This document shows positions 27,661 through 37,532 of a stretch of 64,000 bases of DNA, one piece after another (the first letter of the stretch is position 1; the number at the start of each line of letters is the position of its first letter). Below the pieces are notes generated by a model, which was given only the letters and a program-made list of their open reading frames with translations, searched no databases and was not told the DNA's origin. The position numbers were made by a program, and so were the translations under genes. The stretch lies in assembly GCA_041398565.1 (NCBI GenBank), contig JAWKUN010000003.1, forward strand, positions 62,001 through 126,000. Direction: 5' to 3'. This stretch comes from DATGPD01 sp041398565 (GTDB lineage Bacteria; Planctomycetota; UBA1135; UBA2386).

Positions 27661-30294
27661 ATGATCCCCGCCGCTTCGCCTGCTCGCGTCTCGCTGCTCG
27701 AGGCAGCGCGCCGTGCCCTGCTGGCCGCTCTGGCGGCAGCAGCGCTTCCGGCGCAGCGGGTGCCTCTCCTCGCCGAGGATCGTCTGCGCCTGCCCGAAGG
27801 CCTCGCCCCGGCCGTCGACGTCTGTCTGGCCGACCTCGACCTCGATGGCGACCTCGACCTGCTGCGTCTGGGGAGCGAGTCGCTCGACGTTCTCCTGCAG
27901 GCTTCGACCGGCGAGTTCGTGCGGCATCCGCTGCAGCAGGCCTTGGTGTTCGCGGGTGCCGACTTGCGCTCGGTGGCGGTGGGACGGCTCGGGCCCGGCA
28001 GCATCTTCCCCGACGTCGTGCTGGGTCGGGCTCTCGCGGCCCCTCTCCTCCTGAGCAACGACGGGACCGGCCGTCTCGTCCTCAGCACGGTGCCGCTGCC
28101 GTCGCCACCTCTGCCGGTCGCCGGCGTCCTCGTCGGTGACCTCGACGGTGTGCCGCCCGACGACATGCTGGTGCTACCCGACCAGGGGCGGCCACAGCTG
28201 TTGTTGGGTCAGGCGACCAGCGGCTATCGGGACGCGTCCCACCTCCTGCCGGCGAATCTGTTCGTGCAGGCGCCTGTCGCTCTCTTGGCCGATCTCGATG
28301 GGGATGGCGACCTCGACGTCGTGCTGGCCAGTCGGACCGGTGGGGTGCCGTTCGTCCTCGACAACAACGCCGGCTTCCTGCGGCAGATCGCCTTGCCGTT
28401 CAACGGGGCGTGCTCGGCGCTGGCGGCGGGCGACTTCGACGGCGACCGCCGGGTCGACTTGGTGCTCGCGCGCGCTGCGCCGGCGCCCGGAGCCGTGGAG
28501 TTCGCCCTCAACCGCGGCACTGGTTTCGTCGCCTACGCCCCGACGGTGCCGTTCCCCCTCGACGCGGCGGTGGCGAGCCTCGCGACGGCCGACCTGATGC
28601 TCGACGGCACCGTCGACCTCGTTCTCCTGCAGGACGATGGCCGGGTCCGGGTCGGCGTCAACGACGGTCAGCTCGCCTTCGCGTTTCGCCACCCGCTGCC
28701 GATCTTGGCCGACGCGGCGCCGCGTGCGGGCTTGGCGCTCGGCGACCTCGAGGGCGACGGCGACGTCGATCTCGTCGTCGCCGGCGGGTTGCGGGGCGGG
28801 GTCGCCGTGCGCGACAGCGTGCTGCTCGGGCGTGCCGTCGGCGCCGACTTCCTCGACACCGAGGCGATCGGCTTTCCCATCGGTCTGTTTCCCGGAGCCG
28901 GCGCCGGGGCCGCCGTCGACTTCGACGGCGACGGCGAGCTGGACGTCGTCGCCTACGGTCCGCTGGGCGTCGGCCGTGCGTTCCGCAACGACGGCGCCGC
29001 CCGCTTCGCCGTGGCGCCGGGGGTACTGCCCGCGTTGTCGCTGCGTGACGTCCGGCGCGTCGCCGTGGCCTCGCTCGACACGGCGCAGCGCGACCTGCTG
29101 ATCGTGGCGACGCCGGCGGGCGGGACCGCGCAGCCTCCGGGTGTCCGCCTGCTCGTCGCGCAATCCGGACGCTACGTCGATGCGAGCGGGCGCCTTCCGC
29201 CGGCTTTCCGTGGCGGGTTCGCCGACGTCGTGGCTGCGCGAGTACTGCAGCCGACCGGTACGCGCACGGTGGACGATCTCGTGGTGGCGGACAATGCCGG
29301 CAACCTTGCCGTCCTCGCCAACACCGGCGGTGGTCTCGCCGAGTTGACCGGGGCGTTCTCGCCCGGCACGTCGACGGATCCGGTGCGCGCCGTGGTCACC
29401 GGCGACGTCGACGGCGATGGCCTCGCCGACGTCGTGGTGCTGACCTACGGCAATCTCAATGGCGGCGGCATGCAGGTCTTCCTGCGCACGCGCGGGAACG
29501 CGCCGCCGCTGTTCGTCGAGGCGCCGCGCCCGCCGCTGGTGACGGCGGCGGTGACGCGCGCCTTGCTCGACGACTTCGACGGCGACGGTGATGCCGACGT
29601 GCTGGTGACGCTCGACTCGAACGCCGCCTCCGCTCTCCGTCTGTTCGCCGGCGACGGTCGAGGTGGCTTCCACGACGCGACGGGGGTCGCGTTCACCCCG
29701 CCGCTGCCGGGGCGGGTGGACGCGGTGGCGGTGCTGCGGCGGCCGGCACAGGAACCCGCGCTGCTGCTCGGCCGTGTCGACGGCGCGCCTCTGGCCGTCT
29801 TGCGTCGCCAGGGCGGACGCTTTGCCGCCGCCGAGGAGCAGACCGTGCACGGGTCGCCGCGGAGCAGCGACCTGGTGGTGGGCGACTTCGATACCGACGG
29901 TGACGACGACTGCGCCGTGCTGCCGGTCGACGCGAGCCCAGGGCTCCTGCTCGGGACCGACCTGCAGTTCGCGGCGCGCGGAGTGGCGCAAGGCGGGCGC
30001 GAGATGGGGCTGCGGGCACGGGGACCCGATCCGGCCGCCATTGCGGCGTGGCTGTGGTCGCCGGCCGGGGCCGCACGGTTGCCGTTCCCCGACCTGGGCA
30101 TCGTGCGCCTGGCGCCACCGGTGGTCAGCCTCGCGGTCTTTCCGTTCGGGCCGGCGCAGACTCTGGACCTGACCTTCGCTGCTCCCACGGTCCGGACCGA
30201 CACGGTGCTGTCCTTCCAGCTGGCGGTCTTCGACCCGCGGACGACGCGCATGCGCCTCTCGAATCTCGCGCCGGTCTTGCTGACCGCGCGCTGA
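27661..30294 (+). CDS. Secreted FG-GAP/VCBS-type beta-propeller protein
   Basis: About 877 residues from ATG 27661; a signal peptide follows (ALLAALAAAALPAQ). The rest is FG-GAP/VCBS repeats with calcium-binding-style loops, such as CLADLDLDGDLDLL, LLADLDGDGDLDVVLA, AAGDFDGDRRVDLVLA, DVDGDGLADVVVL and DDFDGDGDADVLVTL. There are at least ten, enough for one or two seven-bladed propellers. No enzymatic domain or clear sorting tail was found; the last ~80 residues look like a separate small beta-domain. The gene follows the two giant lipoproteins on the same strand after 103 bp and may share a surface role with them. Ligands of such integrin-alpha-like propellers vary, so no partner is proposed. 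Confidence 0.87.
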   Translation: MIPAASPARVSLLEAARRALLAALAAAALPAQRVPLLAEDRLRLPEGLAPAVDVCLADLDLDGDLDLLRLGSESLDVLLQASTGEFVRHPLQQALVFAGADLRSVAVGRLGPGSIFPDVVLGRALAAPLLLSNDGTGRLVLSTVPLPSPPLPVAGVLVGDLDGVPPDDMLVLPDQGRPQLLLGQATSGYRDASHLLPANLFVQAPVALLADLDGDGDLDVVLASRTGGVPFVLDNNAGFLRQIALPFNGACSALAAGDFDGDRRVDLVLARAAPAPGAVEFALNRGTGFVAYAPTVPFPLDAAVASLATADLMLDGTVDLVLLQDDGRVRVGVNDGQLAFAFRHPLPILADAAPRAGLALGDLEGDGDVDLVVAGGLRGGVAVRDSVLLGRAVGADFLDTEAIGFPIGLFPGAGAGAAVDFDGDGELDVVAYGPLGVGRAFRNDGAARFAVAPGVLPALSLRDVRRVAVASLDTAQRDLLIVATPAGGTAQPPGVRLLVAQSGRYVDASGRLPPAFRGGFADVVAARVLQPTGTRTVDDLVVADNAGNLAVLANTGGGLAELTGAFSPGTSTDPVRAVVTGDVDGDGLADVVVLTYGNLNGGGMQVFLRTRGNAPPLFVEAPRPPLVTAAVTRALLDDFDGDGDADVLVTLDSNAASALRLFAGDGRGGFHDATGVAFTPPLPGRVDAVAVLRRPAQEPALLLGRVDGAPLAVLRRQGGRFAAAEEQTVHGSPRSSDLVVGDFDTDGDDDCAVLPVDASPGLLLGTDLQFAARGVAQGGREMGLRARGPDPAAIAAWLWSPAGAARLPFPDLGIVRLAPPVVSLAVFPFGPAQTLDLTFAAPTVRTDTVLSFQLAVFDPRTTRMRLSNLAPVLLTAR

Positions 30295-30338
30295 TGGCGG
30301 CGGCGGCAGTCGCTTCCCGCGCCTGCTCGAGGGCGCAC

Positions 30339-30361
30339 CCGCGGAGCGAATGCCTCCGCGG
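30339..30361. terminator. Hairpin between convergent FG-GAP gene and groEL
   Basis: CCGCGGAG (30339-30346) and CTCCGCGG (30354-30361) are perfect complements around a 7-nt loop. It lies between two converging gene ends, so it may serve both strands. No U-tract. Confidence 0.5.
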
Positions 30362-30454
30362 TCGCCGGATGGGCCGCGCCGCGAAGGCGGCGGCAGCTCC
30401 AACCGGCGGCGAGGCCCGCCAGCACCGCCGGGGGCCCCTTGCGAACAGTCCGGG

Positions 30455-32089
<1,635 letters not shown>

Positions 32090-32123
32090 GATCGTGTCTC
32101 CTGGTGGGGTTACGCCGGAGCGG

Positions 32124-32444
32124 TCACTGGATGATGGCGAGGATCTCGTCCTCGCCAAGGATGAGGAAGTCCTCGCCGTCGAGTTGGATCTCGGAGCCGG
32201 CGTAGGACGAGAACAGGACGCGGTCCTTCGGCTTCACGGTGAACGGGGCGCGCTCACCGTTCTCGAGCGCACGGCCCTGACCGACGGCGATCACGGTGCC
32301 CTCCTTCGGCTTCTCCTTGGCCGTGTCGGGGAGGATGATGCCGCCCTTGGTCACTTCGTCGGCGTCGGAACGCTTGACGAGGATCTTGTCGCCGAGAGGG
32401 ACGATCTTGGTCGCGGTGGAGGTCGAGGTCTTTGTCTTGGTCAT
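32124..32444 (-). CDS. groES: Co-chaperonin GroES (Hsp10)
   Basis: About 106 residues from ATG 32444, with AGGAG upstream on the minus strand. The first ~12 residues (TKTKTSTSTATK) are a Thr/Lys-rich extension not found in most GroES. The canonical body follows: VPLGDKILVKRSDADE, the mobile loop VTKGGIILPDTAKEKP that docks on GroEL, then GTVIAVGQG, DRVLFSSYAGSEI and ILGEDEILAII. It precedes groEL as usual. A stand-alone receiver gene ends 60 bp upstream on the same strand, so the three may share a transcript. Confidence 0.97.
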   Translation of the reverse strand: MTKTKTSTSTATKIVPLGDKILVKRSDADEVTKGGIILPDTAKEKPKEGTVIAVGQGRALENGERAPFTVKPKDRVLFSSYAGSEIQLDGEDFLILGEDEILAIIQ

Positions 32445-32504
32445 TGCGAGACAGCTCCTGGGGTTGGGTTCACGTGAGAGAGAAGACGGTGCGGGGCGGC
32501 GGGG

Positions 32505-32906
32505 TCAGCTCGAAGGAGCGGGCCCGCGGCCACCGAAGTTGCGCTGAATGAGCTCTGCCAGGCACAGGCGGAGTCCGGTGAGATCGAGAGGCTTGCGCAG
32601 GAACGTGTGCACGCCGAGCGCGAAGGCCACCGAAGTCTCCTCGGGGGTGGCTTGGCCGGACATCAGGATCCAGGGCAAGGGGCCCTTCTCGCGCGCGATC
32701 GCGCGGTACACGTCGATGCCGGTCATTCCGGGCAGGTGCATGTCCAGCAGCGAGAAGTCCACCGGGACGCGCCGTGCGATCTCGACGGCCTCGGGCCCCG
32801 TTCCGACCGGGTGCACCGACCAGCCGTTCGCGGCGAGGACCTCGACCAGGCAGCGTCGCAGCGCTGTGTCGTCCTCGGCCAGCAGCACAGAAAACCGCTT
32901 GTCCAT
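32505..32906 (-). CDS. Stand-alone response regulator receiver protein
   Basis: About 133 residues from ATG 32906 (MDKRFSVLLAEDD). It is a single CheY-like receiver domain with all key residues: the acidic pair at residues 11-13 (LLAEDD), phospho-acceptor Asp55 in LLDMHLPGMTG, Ser83 in WILMSGQAT and Lys105 in FLRKPLD. Only ~25 residues follow (LCLAELIQRNFGGRG), so there is no output domain. It would act by protein contact or as a phosphorelay carrier; no histidine kinase is nearby. It lies directly upstream of groES-groEL on the same strand, a possible link between signalling and chaperone expression that the sequence does not prove. Confidence 0.92.
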   Translation of the reverse strand: MDKRFSVLLAEDDTALRRCLVEVLAANGWSVHPVGTGPEAVEIARRVPVDFSLLDMHLPGMTGIDVYRAIAREKGPLPWILMSGQATPEETSVAFALGVHTFLRKPLDLTGLRLCLAELIQRNFGGRGPAPSS

Positions 32907-33287
32907 GTCGGATCGCCCGGACCATCGCAACCGTCGTACCACGGCAGCCACGACGCCACGCCCAGACGCGGCGGGGGGCGGCGGTCGGCTTCGACGAGCA
33001 CAACGGGGCTGGGTTCAGGCCCCTTGCGGGCTCACCAGAGGTGCTCGCGCGGCGCCCTGCGATTCGTGTGGCTCGGAACCGTGCGAGCAAGCCTGACAGC
33101 GTGGCAGCGCTTGCGCCGTGTCGATCTGTCAAGCTGGCACGGCCCCGGACCTAGCGCCCCCGACCGAGAACCCTCGCGGCGCCAGCCGTCCGATCCATGC
33201 GGGGGGGGGCCACCTGTGGGGTCTTCAGAGCATGGGCCGCTCCCGTAGGGCCGGCACCGAAAGGCCCTTGCCAGCAGCCGGACGGGA
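32907..33287. other. Intergenic region between receiver gene and zinc-ribbon gene
   Basis: 381 bp, both flanking genes on the minus strand. No plausible ORF, no tRNA, and only a weak 5-bp hairpin around 33006. A run of nine or more G lies near 33200-33210. The promoter of the receiver-groESL run should lie here but no clear -35/-10 pair was identified. Confidence 0.5.
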
Positions 33288-33635
33288 CTACTCCTCCTCT
33301 TCGTCCTCGTCCTCGTCCTCGTCTTCGTCCTCGTCTTCGTCCTCCTCCTCGTCGCCCTCCTCGTCGAAGTCCTCGTCGTCGAGACCTTCGTCGTCCCAGC
33401 CCTCCTCGTCCTCTTCTTCCTCGTCCTCCTCGACGTCCTCCTCTTCTTCCTCGTCCTCGACGTCATCGAGGTCGTCGTCTTCCTCTTCGTAGGAAGCGAG
33501 GATGCGGTCCCAGTCGGAGACCTCGATCACCGCGTTGCACGACATGCAGATGCCGTCGTTGTCACGCAGGTCTTCGATGTCCTCCAGGGTGCGGTAGACG
33601 CGACCACACTCCTCGCAGCGAATGACCTTGCCCAT
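33288..33635 (-). CDS. Small zinc-ribbon protein with a long acidic tail
   Basis: About 115 residues from ATG 33635. The first 50 form a compact zinc-ribbon-like module with two Cys pairs (CEECGRVYRT and GICMSCN) and end in SDWDRILASY. The last ~65 residues are almost only Glu and Asp, broken by one WDDEGLDDEDFDEE segment. The tail is encoded by a near-perfect TCC/TCG/TCT triplet run on the plus strand. Acidic tails of this kind often bind basic proteins or mimic nucleic acid. The zinc ribbon resembles short FmdB- or YgiT-like ribbons, but no family is assigned. It is a lone gene divergent from the membrane-anchored protein at 33838. Confidence 0.8.
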   Translation of the reverse strand: MGKVIRCEECGRVYRTLEDIEDLRDNDGICMSCNAVIEVSDWDRILASYEEEDDDLDDVEDEEEEEDVEEDEEEEDEEGWDDEGLDDEDFDEEGDEEEDEDEDEDEDEDEDEEEE

Positions 33636-33837
33636 GTCAGTCCCGAGTCATGTTGTGTTGGGTTTGGCGCGGCACCCGAAGGTGGCGACGCCGTGCGCCG
33701 CCGCGGACCCGAGTACCTGACGGCCGACTTCCATAACACGGCGGCGAGCCGACGAAAAGACTTCCCCCCGACTACCTCGGAGCGTCCTCCGCCCGATTCG
33801 ATCCAGCCGGCAGCCGCCGAATGTCGAAGTCGGCGAC

Positions 33838-34347
33838 GTGCGTACGCCGCTGACGATCTTCGCGCTCGGGCTCGGTGCTTGCTTGGCGTTGGGGCTGATG
33901 ATGCAGCACCTCCTGCGCGTTTCCCAGGAGCGAAACCCGGCGCCGGTGCTCGTCGAGGTGAACCGGATCTTCGGTCCGCGACTCGACTGCGACGCGCGGA
34001 TGAAGACGGCGCGGCGGCCGGACGGCAAGGTCGTCGAGCTGACCATCCGCCCGCTGCTGACCGGTGTCGCTCGCGACCTCGCCCGCGAGATCGGTGGCTT
34101 CGTCTGGCGCAGCAACCAGGACCCCGAGCTGTCCGGCGTCGAGATCCTGTGCGAAGACCCGCTGGGGGCCCTGGGCGAGCGCATCCTGATCGAGCGGCCG
34201 TCGTCGCTGAGGACGCCGGCGCACACGGGCCCGGGCTCGGCGGGACGCGCGACCGAGGCACCCACGCCGCCGGCCGGCGGGGCCGCACGCCCCGCCGAGC
34301 CAACCCCGGCGCCGGCCGAGACCGCACCGGCGGCCCCGAAGCGCTGA
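33838..34347 (+). CDS. Membrane-anchored hypothetical protein
   Basis: About 169 residues from GTG 33838; the nearby ATG is in another frame. One N-terminal membrane helix (PLTIFALGLGACLALGLMM) is followed by a ~90-residue domain (VLVEVNRIFGPRLDCDARMK ... VVELTIRPLLTGVARDLARE ... GVEILCEDP) with an alpha/beta feel, then a Pro/Ala/Glu/Thr-rich tail. The family was not recognised. It is likely exported and anchored in the inner membrane. The next gene starts 49 bp downstream on the same strand. Confidence 0.6.
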   Translation: MRTPLTIFALGLGACLALGLMMQHLLRVSQERNPAPVLVEVNRIFGPRLDCDARMKTARRPDGKVVELTIRPLLTGVARDLAREIGGFVWRSNQDPELSGVEILCEDPLGALGERILIERPSSLRTPAHTGPGSAGRATEAPTPPAGGAARPAEPTPAPAETAPAAPKR

Positions 34348-34396
34348 GCTCGGTCGAGTCCGTCTGCGGTCGAACCTGGCGGGCGGCGGTGGCACC

Positions 34397-36391
34397 ATGG
34401 GGTGGCCCGCGGTCGTGGCGGGTCGACCCCCCATGCTCTGCGCCCTCCTTCTCTCGCTGCAGGCACCCGAGCCGGCGTTCGTGGTGCACAACCCGTCGGC
34501 GCTGGCGCAGGATGCCGTGCTGGTCGCCTCGCTGCCGCTGCCACGGCACTGGCAGGCGCGCGATTTGGCCGAGCTGCGGGTGGGCGACGACGCTGCCGTG
34601 TGGACGCCGCTGCAGCGTTGGCCCGACGGCAGCCTGGCGCTGGTGCAGGTGCACTGGCGCACCCACTTGGCCGGCGCGGCGCGCGTGCGATCCGCGGTGC
34701 ACTGCCTGCCGCGGGCGCGGGCCGCTCCGCCGCCTGCCGCCGTGGACGTCGCTGGGTCCTGGCCGTCGCCGCTGCCGCTGCACACCGAGCTGGTCGACCC
34801 ATGGGGACGCGTCCACACCACGAGCCTGCGCCTCGCACGCGCGCGCGACGCGGGCTTCGTGCACGAGCGCGAATTCGAGGGGGTGCACGTGTCGGCCGAC
34901 AGCGGCAGCTCGCTGCTCGGGGCAAGGGTCTTCCTGGCCTGGTGCGGCGCCGAGCGCGCCGGCGAACTGACGGTCGTGCTCGACAACGGCCGCTGCCGAG
35001 ATGCTGGCTCGGTGGGGCCGGTCCGCTTCACGCGCTTCTCCATCGTGGTCGGCGACGAGCGCCTGCGCCTGCGGCCGCGCTGGGCTGTCGAGAACCTCCT
35101 GCGGCCACCCGTCGCGGTCGATGACGACGGCGCCTCCGGCTACCGCCAGGACCTCCTGGGTCCGTCGCCGTTCCTCTACCTGGGCGACGGCACGGCCAAG
35201 GCCTTTCGCTTCGATGCTGCTTGGGATGTCGGCGACGCGACCGCCGGAGCGGCGCTCGCCGAGCGCGTCGACCATGCGGCCTACGCCTTCGCCGATCTCG
35301 ACTGGGTGCGCGCGACGGGGGTGTTCGGCGTGCACGGCGGGCCGGCGCCGTTGGCCAGCGCCACCGACGATCTCGCAGCGGCGGCCGTCGGCGAGTGGCA
35401 GCGCGACGCCGAGTTCGGACCGTTCGGTGGCTTCGGCGACACCAAGGAGGCGGTCGCGCTCGGCTCGGCTCGCCAGGGACCGTCCGCCTTGCACAACGTG
35501 TTGCGGTGGCGTTCGCGTGACCTCCTCGAGATCGCGCGCGCGCAGGTGCTGCAGGGCCTGTTGCGTCCTCTGCCTGGTCACATCGCGCGCTTGCCCGACG
35601 CGTCGCGCGGGCTGCGCCAGGGTCTGTCGGAGCGCGCCGTGCAGCAGCCGCACGGCTTCGAGCCGCTCGAGTACGAGGGGATCAGCGTCGACCTGCTGTA
35701 CGACGCGTGGTGGCTCACCGGCGACGTGCTGGCGCGCGAAGAGCTCGGCCGCACCGGGGCGGCGGTGCGCCGGCTGCTCGACCGGCTGCCCTTCGCGACC
35801 AGTCGGGGCGAAGGACTCTGCGCTCGCGCACTGGTGGCGTGTGCGCTGGCCACCGGCGACGCCGACCTGCTCGCCTGGACCGCCCAACGCATGCGCGCGG
35901 TGGTGCTGCCCCGCCTGCGCGTGTCGCCGCTGGTGGCGTTGGCGCAGCCGCCGCACCCCCAGGCCTTCGATGGCGCGGTGCCCTTCGATGCACCCTGGCA
36001 GATGGCCGCGCTGGTGTGCGGCCTGCACGCACTCTTCGTCGCCACCGACGCGCAAGAGTTCGCCGACGCCGCCGTCGAGGTGGCGCGGCGCATGGCCACG
36101 CACGGTTGGGTCGAGGGGCGTGGACCCAAGTACCTGATGCACGCCACCGACCCGCGGGTCTTCTGTCTGCCGCGCGCCCACGACCCCTTGCAAGGCACCG
36201 CGCGGTTCGAGCTCGGCGCGTTCGTGCTGGCGCGCGAGCTGGCAACCGACGACCTCGAGGCGCAGTCGCTCTTCGCGCGCCGGGCCCTCGCGATCGCCGA
36301 CGCCGCCCGCACCGCCGGCGTGTGGAACCCCGCCGCGCGCGCCGACCGCTGGATGCAGCTGTGGCTGGATCGGCACGAGCGCAGGGAGTGA
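34397..36391 (+). CDS. Large secreted protein, possibly a YetA/PcRGLX-like polysaccharide lyase relative
   Basis: About 664 residues from ATG 34397, or 652 from ATG 34433 (MLCALLLSLQAPEPAF), which looks like a short signal peptide and may be the true start. The N-terminal region (VVHNPSALAQDAVLVASLPLP ... WTPLQRWPDGSLALVQVHWR) resembles the barrel at the front of YetA/exo-rhamnogalacturonan lyase-like proteins. The C-terminal half has helical repeat pairs (YDAWWLTGDVLAREELGRTG; LVACALATGDADLLAWTAQR; DAPWQMAALVCGLHALFVAT) like an alpha/alpha toroid. A glycan-cleaving role would fit this organism, but no catalytic residue could be assigned. Treat as hypothetical. Confidence 0.6.
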   Translation: MGWPAVVAGRPPMLCALLLSLQAPEPAFVVHNPSALAQDAVLVASLPLPRHWQARDLAELRVGDDAAVWTPLQRWPDGSLALVQVHWRTHLAGAARVRSAVHCLPRARAAPPPAAVDVAGSWPSPLPLHTELVDPWGRVHTTSLRLARARDAGFVHEREFEGVHVSADSGSSLLGARVFLAWCGAERAGELTVVLDNGRCRDAGSVGPVRFTRFSIVVGDERLRLRPRWAVENLLRPPVAVDDDGASGYRQDLLGPSPFLYLGDGTAKAFRFDAAWDVGDATAGAALAERVDHAAYAFADLDWVRATGVFGVHGGPAPLASATDDLAAAAVGEWQRDAEFGPFGGFGDTKEAVALGSARQGPSALHNVLRWRSRDLLEIARAQVLQGLLRPLPGHIARLPDASRGLRQGLSERAVQQPHGFEPLEYEGISVDLLYDAWWLTGDVLAREELGRTGAAVRRLLDRLPFATSRGEGLCARALVACALATGDADLLAWTAQRMRAVVLPRLRVSPLVALAQPPHPQAFDGAVPFDAPWQMAALVCGLHALFVATDAQEFADAAVEVARRMATHGWVEGRGPKYLMHATDPRVFCLPRAHDPLQGTARFELGAFVLARELATDDLEAQSLFARRALAIADAARTAGVWNPAARADRWMQLWLDRHERRE

Positions 36392-36470
36392 GGGAGTGGT
36401 GGATGTGTGAGGCCGCGCGCGCCGCGTCGGGTGGTGACCCGTAGACTCGTCGTCTCCGACGCAGACGAAG

Positions 36471-37529
36471 ATGGGTGCCCTCGACCAGGACGACGTGCGG
36501 TTCTACGACAGCGAGGAACGCTGCGTCGCCGAGCGACCCAGCCGGCAGATCGGCGCAGTTCCGCGACGCATCGCGGTGCGCTTGGCGCGGATCGTGCGAC
36601 GTGCCGACGAGTGGGTGTTCGGGGACGAGATCGACGCCGATCTCCGCGGCATGCGTCGCCACGTCAAGACCGAACGCACCGAGGCTGCCTGGTGGCGCCT
36701 CGAGGTGGAGTTGGACTGCGGCGTCCCCGCCGTGAAGCGTGCCGTCGAGCCGGGCCACCACGTCGTGATCGCGGAGTACCCGTGGTCGAGCGCCTGGTGC
36801 GCAGTTGCGCGTCTGCGGACCGCCAGCAACGACGGCAAGCAGGCGGCGATCGAGGCATGGAACGCGGCGACGCCGGCCGACCTCGTGCGCAGCGCCGAGA
36901 CCGCCCGCAAGGAACCGTTCGTCTCCGACAGCCGCTACTTGGTGGCCGCGGTCTCGGAGCCGGGCATCGTCGCCGACGCCGAAACGACGCGCGCCCGTCG
37001 CCGCGCCGAGCAGTACGTGCTCGGGTTGTGCGCCGACGCGGATGCGGTGCGCGACGCGCTCATGCAGGACGAGAAGCTGAACGACCTGGTTCGCCTGGCT
37101 GCGTCCGGGCGGATGCGCGACCGCCGGGTGAAAGACGCCGACGCCAGGATGGTGCCCTATTGGGCCAGCGACGAGGCGGCGATCGCGAGTGTCAAGGACC
37201 TCGCCATCCAGCAGGCGCTCGCCGGCCCGGTGTCGGCGAAGGACACCACCTACTTCTACCACCGTCCCGTGCGCGACCTGGCCGCCAAGATCTTCGAGGA
37301 CCACCTCAGTCGCCTTCGCAAAGTGGCGCTGCGTGCGCGGGCGCCGGAGCCGCGCCGGTTGCGTCGGGGTGCTGGACCCGAGGCAGGCTCCGAAGTGGCG
37401 CCGGTGTTGCTTGACGTGGACGCCGTGATCCAGGCGGTCGCGCAGCGCCTCGCGGAGAACGAGGAGAGTCGCTTGGAGGCGGCGAGGTTGCTCGTGCAGC
37501 AGAACTTGCACCTCGTCCTCGGCGACTGA
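36471..37529 (+). CDS. Hypothetical protein, unrecognised family
   Basis: About 352 residues from ATG 36471. No signal peptide or membrane helix, so probably cytoplasmic. It is mixed alpha/beta at the N-terminus (HHVVIAEYPWSSAWCAVARL) and helical further on. A short TYFYHRPVRDLAAKIFEDHL block stands out and the end is a predicted coiled coil (RLAENEESRLEAARLLVQQ). A TAGACT -10-like hexamer lies at 36442-36447. Its stop is 3 bp from the stop of the convergent DIT1/PvcA-like gene, with no room for a separate terminator. I do not recognise it. Confidence 0.7.
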   Translation: MGALDQDDVRFYDSEERCVAERPSRQIGAVPRRIAVRLARIVRRADEWVFGDEIDADLRGMRRHVKTERTEAAWWRLEVELDCGVPAVKRAVEPGHHVVIAEYPWSSAWCAVARLRTASNDGKQAAIEAWNAATPADLVRSAETARKEPFVSDSRYLVAAVSEPGIVADAETTRARRRAEQYVLGLCADADAVRDALMQDEKLNDLVRLAASGRMRDRRVKDADARMVPYWASDEAAIASVKDLAIQQALAGPVSAKDTTYFYHRPVRDLAAKIFEDHLSRLRKVALRARAPEPRRLRRGAGPEAGSEVAPVLLDVDAVIQAVAQRLAENEESRLEAARLLVQQNLHLVLGD

Positions 37530-37532
37530 CAC

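Noticed and set aside
32445..32504. CIRCE element before groES
   Set aside because: No TTAGCACTC...GAGTGCTAA-type inverted repeat was seen.
33000..33080. GGGTTCAGGCCCC considered as a tRNA T-arm
   Set aside because: No matching acceptor, D or anticodon arms; the stem spacing is wrong.
33290..33480. Triplet run considered as an intergenic microsatellite
   Set aside because: It is inside a minus-strand gene and encodes the acidic tail of the zinc-ribbon protein.
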